Below are positions 17,901 through 25,299 of a DNA stretch of 38,572 bases, piece by piece; the stretch's first letter is position 1, and each line of letters begins with the position of its first letter. Under the pieces are notes generated by a model, which searched no databases, had not been told where the DNA came from, and saw nothing but the letters and a program-made list of their open reading frames with translations. Both the position numbers and the translations under genes were made by a program. The stretch comes from Hahella sp. HN01 (GTDB lineage: Bacteria; Pseudomonadota; Gammaproteobacteria; Pseudomonadales; Oleiphilaceae). The stretch is taken from the NCBI RefSeq assembly GCF_018986435.1, contig NZ_JAHMIN010000039.1, forward strand, positions 25,028 to 63,599. Reading direction: 5' to 3'.

Positions 17901-19932
17901 GCAATTCAAGGATGGAAATGTCAAAACTGACAGGCGTCAGGGCGAGCATCCGTTCGCCAGCCTGAAACCCCGGCGAGGCCTGCATCGACAGGAGAAAGTT
18001 CGCCAGATTGCGTTCACTGATCACCACGCCTTTGGGCCTGCCGGTGGACCCGGAGGTGAACATCACGTAGGCGGTGGCGTCGGGGTTCGCGTCCTCCGCC
18101 AATGGCTGCTCAAGACCCTCTGCTCCACTGGCGGACTCTGTGATCACCAGAGCGAGTGCAGCGTCGACATTGATGATCGTCGCGTCGGGAAACAACGTTT
18201 CCGCTCTGGCGCGCGTGCGCTCATCCACCAATAGGACGCCGACATTGGCCACATCCATCATGTAGCTGAGCCGTTCATCCGGCAGCAGCGGGTCCATGGG
18301 CGTGAAAGCGCGCTGAGACGCCAGGGCGCTCAGATAGGCCACTGGCAACGCCGCCGACCGCTCCAGAAACACGCCTATGCTGATGCGCCCAGCAGAGACA
18401 TTCGTCGAGCCATTTGTAGAGACATCCAGATGCGTCTTGATTTCGCTATACAGAAGACCGACGGCGGCGCAGGTTTGACGATAAGTCAGACTCGTCCGCT
18501 CATCACTGATTGCAGGCGCATTGGCGTGCTGTTTACCAGCCTGGGCCACCCTCGCCAGAATGCGCGCATGCGGCGCAGCCTCGTTGCGTTCGCCGCAGAT
18601 AACTGGCGCCAAAGGCTGACTGATACTGCATTCACGCAGTGCACGCTCAGGCGATGCGGCGATAAAAGTCGCGACCTTGATAAAGTTATCCGCCAGCGTC
18701 GTCAGGGTTTCCCGCGCCAGAAAGCGGGATGATGAATCGAAAGACAAAAACAGCTGATCGCCGTCGCTGCTGAAGTTGATGGTGAGATCATTCTGACCTC
18801 CGGTATCCGGGCGTTCGGTCAACTCCACATTGCATCCCGTCAACACCGGAGCGGCATAAGGCACGAGTCCGTCAGAGGCGTTCACCACCAGATTAAACAA
18901 ACGGCCGCCATGATTGGCGCGCGGGTCCGCCCATTCAACCAACTGCAGCGCGGGCGTATGTTGATGCGGGCGTACAGCCTGTCGCGCCTGTTTGACGCAA
19001 GAGAGCAATGTCGCGCCGGCTTGATCGGGGTTAACCTTGACGAACAGCGGAATCAGGTTGGTGAAGCAGCCATAGGCTTGCGGCTCGCTCCGACAATTGA
19101 CCGTATGAGCGATAGTAACAGGCGCTTCATCCTGATCTTCCGTCGCTGAATACAGTCTTATGACAGCAGCGGTAACCGCGACGACGAACTGAAACAAAGT
19201 GAGGTCACGCTGTTCCAACAGGGAGCCGATTGCAACGACGCCCTCTCCCTCTGATGTCGTTTTCTCCGTCAGCGTAGGCTTGGCCAATGTACGTTTGATA
19301 GGCCATGTACGCTTGACCGAGAGATACACGCCTTTCTCTTTTGGCGTTTTGAAACAGAATGGCAGCGGCTGCGACAGACGCGCGCCTTGCAAGCCCGCCT
19401 TCCAATAATCAACGGACGTCTCTTTAACCGGCGTTTCGCCGATTTGCAGGAACGATATGTCCGCGTCTTCCCTGGCCTCACCAGCCAGGCTTTCCCGACG
19501 ATTCCAACAGTCAGACAATGTATTTATAAAAGGTTGATAACACTCGCCGTCAAAGACTAAATGACTAAACTCTAATTTCAGGTCAGTGATCTTTTCGTCT
19601 TCAATAAAGCAAGTAAATCTGAATAACTTATCGCCGGCCGGATCAATAGGCTCTGATTGCGTCCATTGCGATTTATCAGTGACGATATCCACCACTTTTT
19701 CCGGCAATCTATTATCGCCAACTAAAAGCGCATCGCCCCTTTCTAAAAAGTAACTTAACAGGCCGTTAAATCCTTTTAAAAGCGTCGCTTTTAAAATGGC
19801 ATTCAATACCTGAAACTCAATATTTCCGGCTACTTTAAACTGGTACTTTAGTGTCAGACCGGGGTCGTCAGGGTTACGTCGATAGCGCAGCCACTGAAAC
19901 TGTTCATAACGGGTTGCCTTACGTAATTTCAT
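14875..19932 (-). CDS. Hybrid NRPS-PKS loading protein, C-A-PCP-KS, glycine-specific (LkcA-like)
   Basis: 1,685 residues. The N-terminal condensation domain (1 to about 440) has SHLVFDG at 123-129: catalytic His124 and Asp128 are present, but the first His of HHxxxDG is Ser. The adenylation domain (about 455-960) has FTSGSTGRPKG near 624-634 and YGPTEATIW near 757. Aligned by eye to GrsA, its pocket reads D-I-L-Q-L-G-M-I-W, one step from the known glycine code. The carrier has Ser1016 (LGLNS). The ketosynthase (about 1080-1530) has Cys1234 in DTACSG, HGTGTRLGDP and NIGHLE. No carrier precedes the condensation domain within the protein, so it may N-acylate the loaded glycine, as proposed for lankacidin. 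The first gene of the operon, it starts with only a weak purine-rich site (GAGAAAG). Confidence 0.95.
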   Translation of the reverse strand: MKLRKATRYEQFQWLRYRRNPDDPGLTLKYQFKVAGNIEFQVLNAILKATLLKGFNGLLSYFLERGDALLVGDNRLPEKVVDIVTDKSQWTQSEPIDPAGDKLFRFTCFIEDEKITDLKLEFSHLVFDGECYQPFINTLSDCWNRRESLAGEAREDADISFLQIGETPVKETSVDYWKAGLQGARLSQPLPFCFKTPKEKGVYLSVKRTWPIKRTLAKPTLTEKTTSEGEGVVAIGSLLEQRDLTLFQFVVAVTAAVIRLYSATEDQDEAPVTIAHTVNCRSEPQAYGCFTNLIPLFVKVNPDQAGATLLSCVKQARQAVRPHQHTPALQLVEWADPRANHGGRLFNLVVNASDGLVPYAAPVLTGCNVELTERPDTGGQNDLTINFSSDGDQLFLSFDSSSRFLARETLTTLADNFIKVATFIAASPERALRECSISQPLAPVICGERNEAAPHARILARVAQAGKQHANAPAISDERTSLTYRQTCAAVGLLYSEIKTHLDVSTNGSTNVSAGRISIGVFLERSAALPVAYLSALASQRAFTPMDPLLPDERLSYMMDVANVGVLLVDERTRARAETLFPDATIINVDAALALVITESASGAEGLEQPLAEDANPDATAYVMFTSGSTGRPKGVVISERNLANFLLSMQASPGFQAGERMLALTPVSFDISILELLLPLMCGGELHIVSDQVRMSAELLGAALNQRRADVAQATPSTWRMLQQAGWRADGELTILCGGEALDKELAQYLLQQTGQLYNMYGPTEATIWASCRRVTEAERIPLGQPVFNTDYYILDAQGDSVAPGMQGELTIAGECVGKGYLNAPSERAFVTLPNGVRAYKTGDIVHYLSHQDIEYVGRRDSQYKVNGYRVDTGEVSHRLKEFAPDAAVFTVVRRTPEAHLCCFVWAPESSTLDVDAAMQWCRRALPYYMTPKALHRLSRIPLTANGKADVKLLSEAAMTDLPLRTQTLSASSAQPAAVPQEQGIQQEIQRILLDTLDVCALDLDQPLGWLGLNSISYNLLAAAIQQRFDIAFRSYEFYQFNTINEVAGAIRQRQSPERIARSQERSVDRRRDGNGDDRLAIVGMSATLPGGDDAESFWRALLDRKDCISEAPADRSLPGYRAGFISSVRGFDARFFSISPLEATRMDPRQRLLLQAAWRTLEDAGYAPSQLAGGRIGCYMAATGSDYALLQARDGEKQTPYSLSGHSLSILANRISAFFDWNGPSFTLDTACSGVLTALVKACRDLQAQACDAAMVGGVNLILDAQINEGLEAGRFMSPDSRCATFDASANGYVRGEGVGCFMVKRLQDAQADGDLIHAVIESVAENHGGKANSLTAPNPNAQYRLLLDAYTPELAQRVSYIETHGTGTRLGDPIEVAALKRALRERTNGEATQTVWLGAVKSNIGHLEPAAGVASVVKVIKAFEYEQLPANLHFQQLNPEIDLSSSPFQVLADSIPWRSEQPLTAGVSSFGFGGANAHVVLSAPPRRERRSVNHPDQYLIPISARTESALQKSMAALARFVAERRAELGESGLLDLAFTLSCGREHFEYRHAWLVSGADELLTQLHSGHVGVHAPRHGQSLNEQSQDNQGLAPDEATYPGTLDDPDYLAQVRSNFLQGRHIDWLRLYEGAGAGKMRLPTYAFDERDYWYAKNQTGRYAKQQTGLAQVTTTAKDGETDYERKH

Positions 19933-20926
19933 GAAACTTTCTCAAGCATTAAAATCCCTAATTTCACTTGATACGATGCCGACGCAAAGTTGCAGGGAAC
20001 AACTAGCGATAAAACAACAGCCGAAGGAAACAGCACGCAGTCGCCGTTCCTCTCAGAAGCGTTGGAAATGTTTGAATGGCCCGCGCCATCTGCGAAAAAT
20101 AAGCCAAAAGTCGCTCAGATAGAGTTTCTAAGCACCTGTTTTTAAATGGCTATTTTTCTGAATTAAAGTGCGGGCGGACGAGTGCGTCCTGGTGAAAGTC
20201 GGAAAAGTACATCCATCACTTATTTACTCCTCGCGGGGAAACCCCAGCTTGATACCCTTCAAGTCACAATATTGATATGAGACTGCATGCAAAAAAAGAA
20301 AGTATGCTTTCCTTTATGTACATAACACCTGAAGACATCCTCATTCTGCTATGTCTTCAGTGAAAAGTTTATGAATTTAACATTAATAAATGTTAGGAAT
20401 TGGATGCATCAATGCACTCTCTAAGCGCTACAACCACCGTGTGCAATGTATGTCACAGCAGTCAATATACAGCCAACTTCCACAGACCATTTGCAGCCAA
20501 TTGTTCACAAATGGCCAGCTCACGTTAGCGCATTATTTAAAACAGTTCAACCGGTAAAGAACAAGGTTATTAATACTTGGGAACGTTTACTTAAATTGAT
20601 CTGATATTAATTTGATTTGGCGCATTCTTTTAAATTTTATCGTTGTCAACCGTAGAAAATAACGTTGCGCAGTATGAATTGGCAGCCAATAGCGGGTTAC
20701 CTATAAATATAGTAGCTCTATTTATAATCAATATTAAAAATTAGTTAACAAATACACGCCATCCAAGTCACAACATTGCCTCATCTTTTCAACGCTCCAG
20801 CGCCACGGCGCCCACTCCCTGACAGAGGCGGAACCTCACCGGCCCGCACACACAGGATCGCCAGCAAGTCCAACCAGACGAAGTACGAAAGAAACGGCAA
20901 AGCGCCATAGGCATATCGTGGTGAAG

Positions 20927-20948
20927 TATTGCGACCGCAGTCGCAATA
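20927..20948. repeat. Perfect 9-bp inverted repeat upstream of the XRE regulator
   Basis: TATTGCGAC and GTCGCAATA are exact reverse complements separated by CGCA. The site lies 150 bp before the regulator start at 21099. It could be the regulator's own operator or an RNA hairpin; the sequence alone does not decide. Confidence 0.6.
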
Positions 20949-20952
20949 ACTG

Positions 20953-21001
20953 GCCTGGGTTCTGACGGGCTTTCGATACAGGCCCAGGCTTACGCTTTTT
21001 T
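20953..21001 (+). terminator. Terminator-like hairpin with T-run in the leader of the XRE regulator
   Basis: GCCTGGG (20953-20959) pairs with CCCAGGC (20983-20989) around a 23-nt loop, and a run of six T ends at 21001. No plus-strand gene is seen upstream, so it would act as a leader attenuator or be the leftover end of a lost gene. The loop is long for a classical terminator. Confidence 0.35.
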
Positions 21002-21098
21002 GCTAGCATCGAATGATAAAGACGTCTGGTATGATCCGAAGGTGTTAAACGCCTCTTGGGCGAGCATCCTAACAACAAAAATCACGGAGTCTGACGAG

Positions 21099-21863
21099 AT
21101 GCATATCGGGCCGAAGTTTTTACTTGCCGCCATCAGAAGAAGAATTAAAGACGAGGGGCTGAGTTACGGTTATTTGTCCGAGAAGACCGGTATTCCCCTC
21201 TCCAGCATCAAACGTCACCTGCATAACCCGTCTCTGGGGCTGGACAAGATCCTCATGTACGTCAGCTTTCTCAATACCGATCTGGTGGAGCTGACCAAAC
21301 TCGCTAACAAGCTTCAGCACGAAAACGAGCTGTTTATTTCCGACAAACAGAGCGAGCTGTTTCTGGAGCACCCCTACCTGCTCGACTTCATCAATATGGT
21401 GACCTCTCATAATATGACGCCGGACGCAGTGGCGGAGAAACATGGACTCAGCGAAACCAGCCTGCGCTTTTACCTGCGCATCGCTGAAATACTTGGCTAT
21501 ATCGATGACTTTGGCGACGGCTCCTTCTACCAGTCCGGACGTCGCTATCTATTAGAGGAAGGCTCTGCCCTGGACAGCCTGTTTCGCCGCCGCTTTCAGG
21601 AGGAATCCCTGTCCCACCCCATCCACCCCGGCGTCTGCGTCGGTCGCATCAGAATGACAGAAGCGCAGAGAACCCAACTCGAAGACGACCTCTACGACAA
21701 ACTGGTCGAACTCAACGCCGTGAACACCTCCAACGACGAAGGCGAACCCACCAACGTACTCATGCGCTGCACCCCAGGCAAACTAACCCAGTTTTCCGAC
21801 GGCCTGCCGGATATCGATGGGCAACTGCTGAAGTATGTGTCGGAGATGTTTGCTAAGGCTTAG
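21099..21863 (+). CDS. XRE-type helix-turn-helix transcriptional regulator
   Basis: 254 residues from the ATG at 21099, chosen because CGGAG lies 10 nt upstream and the helix-turn-helix begins at once; the frame is open further back to 21000 but without family-like sequence. Residues about 5-60 (LLAAIRRRIKDEGLSYGYLS, then EKTGIPLSSIKRHL) form a Cro/C1-type DNA-binding domain. The rest is a soluble acidic domain with a second helix-rich segment (AVAEKHGLSETSLRFYLRIA) that may be another winged or helix-turn-helix unit. It is transcribed divergently from the NRPS-PKS operon 1.17 kb away, so it is a candidate regulator of that operon, or it may be independent of it. It has no recognisable ligand-binding domain. 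Confidence 0.85.
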   Translation: MHIGPKFLLAAIRRRIKDEGLSYGYLSEKTGIPLSSIKRHLHNPSLGLDKILMYVSFLNTDLVELTKLANKLQHENELFISDKQSELFLEHPYLLDFINMVTSHNMTPDAVAEKHGLSETSLRFYLRIAEILGYIDDFGDGSFYQSGRRYLLEEGSALDSLFRRRFQEESLSHPIHPGVCVGRIRMTEAQRTQLEDDLYDKLVELNAVNTSNDEGEPTNVLMRCTPGKLTQFSDGLPDIDGQLLKYVSEMFAKA

Positions 21864-21955
21864 GGGGGATTTGGCGTGATTGTGCAGAGAGGGCGTGGTT
21901 ATGGATCTATTTTTCCCTGACTGACCGTATCAATGCCAGGAATTCTGTATAGCGC

Positions 21956-22366
21956 TTACCGCCATATATTTATAATTGCGCTGATAAGCAGCCCAAAAAC
22001 TAACACTGCAAATGTTTGCCATCCATAATCCCATATGCTTTTTTGGCGCCTCTTTGAAATAAGCTGGCATTTAACCAGGCAGGTATCTTTTGGAATGTCC
22101 AACTCAAAAGATATAGGATATGGCGAGTACGCCAAGAACTCTTCAGCCCAAGTAGAGCCTTTATCCACGCCAAGAAAGTTATCGTCTTTATCGTAGTATG
22201 AGAACGAGGCATGAAAGTCGTCGCCTTCAAGAAGGCTTGGAGCCTCTATCCTCGCCTGAAAAAATGCTCTCAATTTTTCTTCATCACCGTCGATAAATGA
22301 GCGGTCTCGTACTACGTATTCAAGAATTTTGATTTCAGCACCGACTTTTTCTAGTTCAATGTTCAA
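21956..22366 (-). CDS. Small protein with a C-terminal membrane anchor, function unknown
   Basis: 136 residues, not recognised. The first 110 are soluble, acidic and beta-rich in pattern (KILEYVVRD, DFHASFSYYDKDDNF, YPISFELDIPKDTCLVKC), followed by an RRQK positive patch and one hydrophobic segment (TFAVLVFGLLISAIINIW) at the very C-terminus, so a tail-anchored protein with its bulk in the cytoplasm is plausible. It is the last of a run of small minus-strand genes in AT-richer DNA. It could be an immunity-type protein by company, but nothing in its own sequence shows that. Confidence 0.65.
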   Translation of the reverse strand: MNIELEKVGAEIKILEYVVRDRSFIDGDEEKLRAFFQARIEAPSLLEGDDFHASFSYYDKDDNFLGVDKGSTWAEEFLAYSPYPISFELDIPKDTCLVKCQLISKRRQKSIWDYGWQTFAVLVFGLLISAIINIWR

Positions 22367-22551
22367 TTTAACGCCTCCAAAAACCTTTTTTGGATATAAC
22401 TTATTACCATTTCTGCATCCTCACAATTTACCATCCAGATTAAGATATAGACTTGATAAATGAGCAGCCCCCTAGCCTTAGGTTATGCCAAATTAGTACA
22501 CTCAAATACTCTGAGAAAGCAATTTATTTTTATAGACAACCAACTTCACAC

Positions 22552-22869
22552 TCATTCTTTTAAGTTGAAAGTAAACTTAATCCCATCAGGCAGAACGATA
22601 AATCTACCTTCTTGAAACCCTAAATATATAGCCCCTCCCTTTATGTTGGGGTTCCAGCCATTATTCAGACCAAAAATTATAGCTTCTCGAACAGTCTTTG
22701 GCCTAACCTCCACCCCCCAAGCGTATGGGTCTATATATAGAATTTGTCCGCTCGACTTTTTAAAAAATACAGTAATATGGCTAGCCCTGCTTTCTAAGCA
22801 TCCACCTCGGATACACCAGCTATACTCAACTCCATTTACAACTATTTTCCGAATGTTTGTGCTAGTCAT
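22552..22869 (-). CDS. Small soluble protein, possible immunity-type
   Basis: 105 residues from the ATG at 22869; an upstream start at 22902 is possible but would overlap the preceding gene. Features seen: a VNGVEYSW opening, SHITVFFKKSSGQILYIDPY, then RPKTVREAIIFGLNNGW, a mixed alpha/beta pattern. I remember small uncharacterised proteins with this layout beside toxin loci, but I cannot name the family. It begins one base after the stop codon of the 60-residue ORF upstream (TAA-A-ATG), so the two are likely one transcript. Confidence 0.65.
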   Translation of the reverse strand: MTSTNIRKIVVNGVEYSWCIRGGCLESRASHITVFFKKSSGQILYIDPYAWGVEVRPKTVREAIIFGLNNGWNPNIKGGAIYLGFQEGRFIVLPDGIKFTFNLKE

Positions 22870-22870
22870 T

Positions 22871-23053
22871 TTAATCAATATGCCCTTTAACACCACAACC
22901 AAATATAAAGCTCAAACACTTAGCCAAACACTCACCTGGGTCATCCTGAGGCGATTGGACATTTATCAAATCAGAAACAAAGTAAATGGTTTCACTCTTC
23001 ATTTTTGTCCACCAACCAGTTTTAAGTTCTAACTGCGGCAATGATTTGTTCAC
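22871..23053 (-). CDS. Small hypothetical protein (60 residues)
   Basis: 60 residues, or 43 if it starts at the internal Met18 (MKSETIYFVSDL). It is acidic in the middle (SPQDDPGE) and has two cysteines (CLAKCLSFIFGCG). Support for it being real is positional: the same strand as its neighbours, end-to-start spacing of one base with the next gene, and no competing ORF. No function can be suggested. Confidence 0.45.
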   Translation of the reverse strand: MNKSLPQLELKTGWWTKMKSETIYFVSDLINVQSPQDDPGECLAKCLSFIFGCGVKGHID

Positions 23054-23080
23054 AGTTTTGATGCTAATAACTGCTGACTA

Positions 23081-23719
23081 TCATATGCCAATGAACCTAA
23101 AGGCCTTGTCAGATTCAGTGTAGTCGCCAATGGATTGAGCAGTATGAATCCGACTTCCCACCGATATAAAGTTATAGCCGAGCGCTTCGGACGCCTTCCA
23201 ATCCCAAGGCCCATCACCAAAGTAAGTTTTAGAGTCGTAACTCCCCTTGCTTGCACGCATTTCAGCCACCCTCATGATCTCCGTCCTGCAGTAATGGTCT
23301 GAAGATGAAGCCATCGCTATCCCTGGAAGGCTGATGCCAGCCGCGTCCAGCTTCATCCTGGCGGTTTCGGCCCAACCACCTGTCGCAAAAGCGATCGCCA
23401 CATCCTGACGTTTTACGAGCCGTGACAAAAATTCAACCGCCCCACAAATGGGAGACAGTTCATGGTGCGAAATATATTCTTCTACGCGCCTAACAAATTG
23501 TGCTTTTACATCGAAAAAAATACGCTCCCGTTCCCTCTGAAGACCGGCTTTTTCAATTATCTCGGAAAGAATTCCTGCGTCAGTGACATGACGATACCGC
23601 CCCCAGTCAGAGCCAATCGAAATACCCATCACATCTTTTACGGCAGCCTGAAAGCACTCTGCATCGAAATCGTAGGATTCGACCAACGTTCCGTCTATGT
23701 CAAACATGACTAGATGCAC
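23081..23719 (-). CDS. HAD-superfamily hydrolase (phosphatase-like)
   Basis: 212 residues from the GTG at 23719, chosen for the strong GGGGAGAGG site 2 nt before it and because HAD motif I then follows directly; an ATG at 23737 is the alternative. Motif I is FDIDGT, with both Asp nucleophile and acid. Motif II is ATGG (near residue 105). The acidic motif IV is FGDGPWD. A helical cap lies between I and II. This is the pattern of phosphoglycolate-phosphatase-like haloacid dehalogenase enzymes that hydrolyse small phosphorylated metabolites in the cytoplasm; the usual conserved Lys of motif III is not obvious. It follows the 80-residue gene by 10 nt. Confidence 0.85.
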   Translation of the reverse strand: MHLVMFDIDGTLVESYDFDAECFQAAVKDVMGISIGSDWGRYRHVTDAGILSEIIEKAGLQRERERIFFDVKAQFVRRVEEYISHHELSPICGAVEFLSRLVKRQDVAIAFATGGWAETARMKLDAAGISLPGIAMASSSDHYCRTEIMRVAEMRASKGSYDSKTYFGDGPWDWKASEALGYNFISVGSRIHTAQSIGDYTESDKAFRFIGI

Positions 23720-23729
23720 GTCCTCTCCC

Positions 23730-23972
23730 CTAACCATCAAATTGCTGTCTGATTACCTGCCACTGCTCCCATGCCTTCTCGGGATCGATATCTGAGTACC
23801 CCCTCGATTCCTCAAGCGCTCTTACCTGATGAATCGTACCCATCTGGCATGTGGCGCTATCTCTTATTGCGATAACTTCATCTTCTGTAAGAGGTTCGCC
23901 TTTTTCACGCTCTTTATTGAGGAGCACCGCCACCAATGCCGGAATCGGTATTGGAATTAGATTATCAGCCAT
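23730..23972 (-). CDS. Small acidic hypothetical protein, upstream of the HAD hydrolase
   Basis: 80 residues. A proline-rich N-terminus (LIPIPIPALVAVLL) is followed by charged helices (KEREKGEPLTEDEVIAIRD) and a Trp-containing C-terminus (PEKAWEQWQVIRQQF). Its stop is 10 nt before the HAD hydrolase start and within its ribosome-binding region, so the two are co-transcribed and likely translated together. No known domain is recognised. Confidence 0.65.
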   Translation of the reverse strand: MADNLIPIPIPALVAVLLNKEREKGEPLTEDEVIAIRDSATCQMGTIHQVRALEESRGYSDIDPEKAWEQWQVIRQQFDG

Positions 23973-24155
23973 CTGTCACCTACCATTTTTAGCTATTTAG
24001 CCCTATAAACCCGATCATCCACTCGCTAAATACGATTTCAAGGAAATACTCTGTAGAAGAGAATCCCCGGAAACCATGGCATAGTGAGTAAAGTAGCGAA
24101 TTTGAGATATTGAGCGCCATTTTCACCTCTCATGGCGGAAAATATGCACAATTAT

Positions 24156-24278
24156 TCACCACATAGTGCGACTTGCCTGGATTAGGCCCCTTTCCTCAAG
24201 CCCTTTTTTAGTAAACATTTCTTTCGCAGTTTTATCTTTGAAAGGGTTACCGAGGCCTTTACTCCTTGTAACATCAAA
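24156..24278 (-). pseudogene. Broken C-terminal fragment of a polymorphic toxin
   Basis: Directly after the stop codon of the 147-residue gene, and in the same frame, 40 codons read DVTRSKGLGNPFKDKTAKEM and then FTKKGLEERG before TGA at 24156. The pattern GNPFK-x-KT-x-EM-F-x-KKG-x-x-x-RG is one I know from the C-terminal toxin domains of Rhs/CDI-type polymorphic toxins. The expected continuation after RG is missing (LIQASRTMW then stop), and there is no start codon or N-terminal body, so this is a relic. The family match is from memory; its degradation is seen directly. Confidence 0.6.
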
Positions 24279-24722
24279 TTATTGAGTAAATGTAATAGCA
24301 CTGCACTTTTCCGCAATATCTCGCTGCTTGATTTCTGAACCGAGAGCAACCAGTTGTACTATTACTGAGCGAGATTCAGTACTTTTCGCAAATTCAAGCT
24401 GAATTCCATCAAAGTAGCCTTGCTGATTATGAAGCATCCAAGACCATAGCAGCGGATTTCCAATTGCTAATGACCAAGGCCGTCTTTTCATAAATGATAT
24501 GGATTTCCATTTAGGGTCACTGCACCAATCGTTTGCATGCAGCACAAAACTGTCATCCTCTTGGACCACAATGTAAAGTTTTGACTCCTCGAAAATGAAT
24601 CCCATCGCGCATAAAACACACTCGGTACTGCTCTCTTCAGAATTCTCAAAATACCCAATAACATCTACTAACTTTTGCTCAGAATTTGCGTAGTATGATA
24701 ATATTTTTTGATTTACGCTCAT
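24279..24722 (-). CDS. Small hypothetical protein, possible orphan immunity protein
   Basis: 147 residues, not recognised by name. A soluble protein with several aromatic and acidic stretches (DVIGYFENSEESSTE, LYIVVQEDDSFVLHANDW, GYFDGIQLEF), of the size and composition common among single-domain immunity proteins, and lying directly in front of a toxin relic. No signal peptide or membrane segment. Its start ATG has only weak purine-rich sequence upstream. Confidence 0.65.
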   Translation of the reverse strand: MSVNQKILSYYANSEQKLVDVIGYFENSEESSTECVLCAMGFIFEESKLYIVVQEDDSFVLHANDWCSDPKWKSISFMKRRPWSLAIGNPLLWSWMLHNQQGYFDGIQLEFAKSTESRSVIVQLVALGSEIKQRDIAEKCSAITFTQ

Positions 24723-24766
24723 GCCTAATATTTCTGCCCTTTATTCCCGCCGGTTTGATAGTCTTG

Positions 24767-24825
24767 ATAACAACTGGGGAACGACCGCTAAGAGTCTTCT
24801 TTAAGGAATTTTAGCGGCTTGTTAT
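24767..24825. repeat. Nested inverted repeat between the Imm7-type and 147-residue genes
   Basis: ATAACAA (24767-24773) pairs with TTGTTAT (24819-24825), and inside it CCGCTAA (24785-24791) pairs with TTAGCGG (24811-24817). The two stems are separated by 11 nt on one side and 1 nt on the other. It looks like a folded recombination or RNA element but does not fit integron attC core sequences. Confidence 0.45.
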
Positions 24826-24866
24826 GAGCGCTCGCCAGGTTGCCTCTACTCAGATTCTTTACAGTT

Positions 24867-25262
24867 TTAAATTTCGTATGTCTCAATAATAGGATCGCAG
24901 GGAGATAGAAGACTATCCTTCATTTTAACAACCTTCCCTCTCGCCATTCGCCACACTTGAAATTCATTATCGTAATCTGAATTTTCCTGGTCTCTAATAT
25001 ACAAAAGCCCATGCGAGCCTTTGGCTATTTCGCCGATACGAATGAACAGCTCTAAAACCCATGACTTGTAATGATTTCTATCCCCATCAAACCTTACATA
25101 TGGCGAGCCATTTTGATAAAAGAGTTCGACTCTTGACATATTGTCTTTGTATTTCACAATTTCCAACTGAATTTCACGGCAGTTTTCCTCACGAAGAACT
25201 GTGTCGTCTTCAGCCTCACAAGAGCCCTCCCAGACAGTAACCCAGCCGTGATATTCGAACAT
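24867..25262 (-). CDS. Imm7-family immunity protein (orphan)
   Basis: 131 residues. The pattern matches what I know of Imm7 immunity proteins: an MFEYHGWVTVWE opening, an IQLEIVK strand early on, then GSHGLLYIRD and NEFQVWRMARGKVV, closing with LSPCDPIIETYEI. Members neutralise the toxin domain of polymorphic toxins (Rhs, CDI or T6SS-linked). No intact toxin gene lies beside it; the only toxin trace is the relic at 24156-24278. It probably protects the cell against toxins delivered by relatives. Cytoplasmic: no signal sequence. Confidence 0.8.
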   Translation of the reverse strand: MFEYHGWVTVWEGSCEAEDDTVLREENCREIQLEIVKYKDNMSRVELFYQNGSPYVRFDGDRNHYKSWVLELFIRIGEIAKGSHGLLYIRDQENSDYDNEFQVWRMARGKVVKMKDSLLSPCDPIIETYEI

Positions 25263-25299
25263 TTTTACACCTCATTCCGCATACACTGTGTGCTCAGAT

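Larger units (their letters stand above)
19933..21098. other. Long AT-rich divergent intergenic region, probable control region of the biosynthetic operon
   Basis: 1.17 kb between the NRPS-PKS start and the XRE-type regulator. No convincing gene is seen on either strand. The stretch from about 20270 to 20760 is markedly AT-richer than the flanking coding DNA. It contains GGGG-TTT-CCCC type pairing near 20236-20246 and, toward the regulator, two inverted repeats listed separately. A promoter for the operon must lie here or very near, but I could not settle on -35/-10 boxes. A 16-codon ORF on the minus strand near 20160-20215 with GAGGAG before it could be a leader peptide, but nothing else supports it. 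Confidence 0.6.

Noticed and set aside
19931-20122. 63-codon plus-strand ORF starting across the NRPS-PKS start codon
   Set aside because: It lacks a ribosome-binding site, lies in the operon's upstream region and has no recognisable features.
20836-21078. 80-codon minus-strand ORF ahead of the XRE regulator
   Set aside because: Arg-rich product overlapping the inverted repeats and the regulator's leader; no ribosome-binding site and no recognisable domain.
24767-24825. Integron attC site
   Set aside because: The ends do not give the RYYYAAC and GTTRRRY core sites on either strand, and no integrase or repeated sites are seen.
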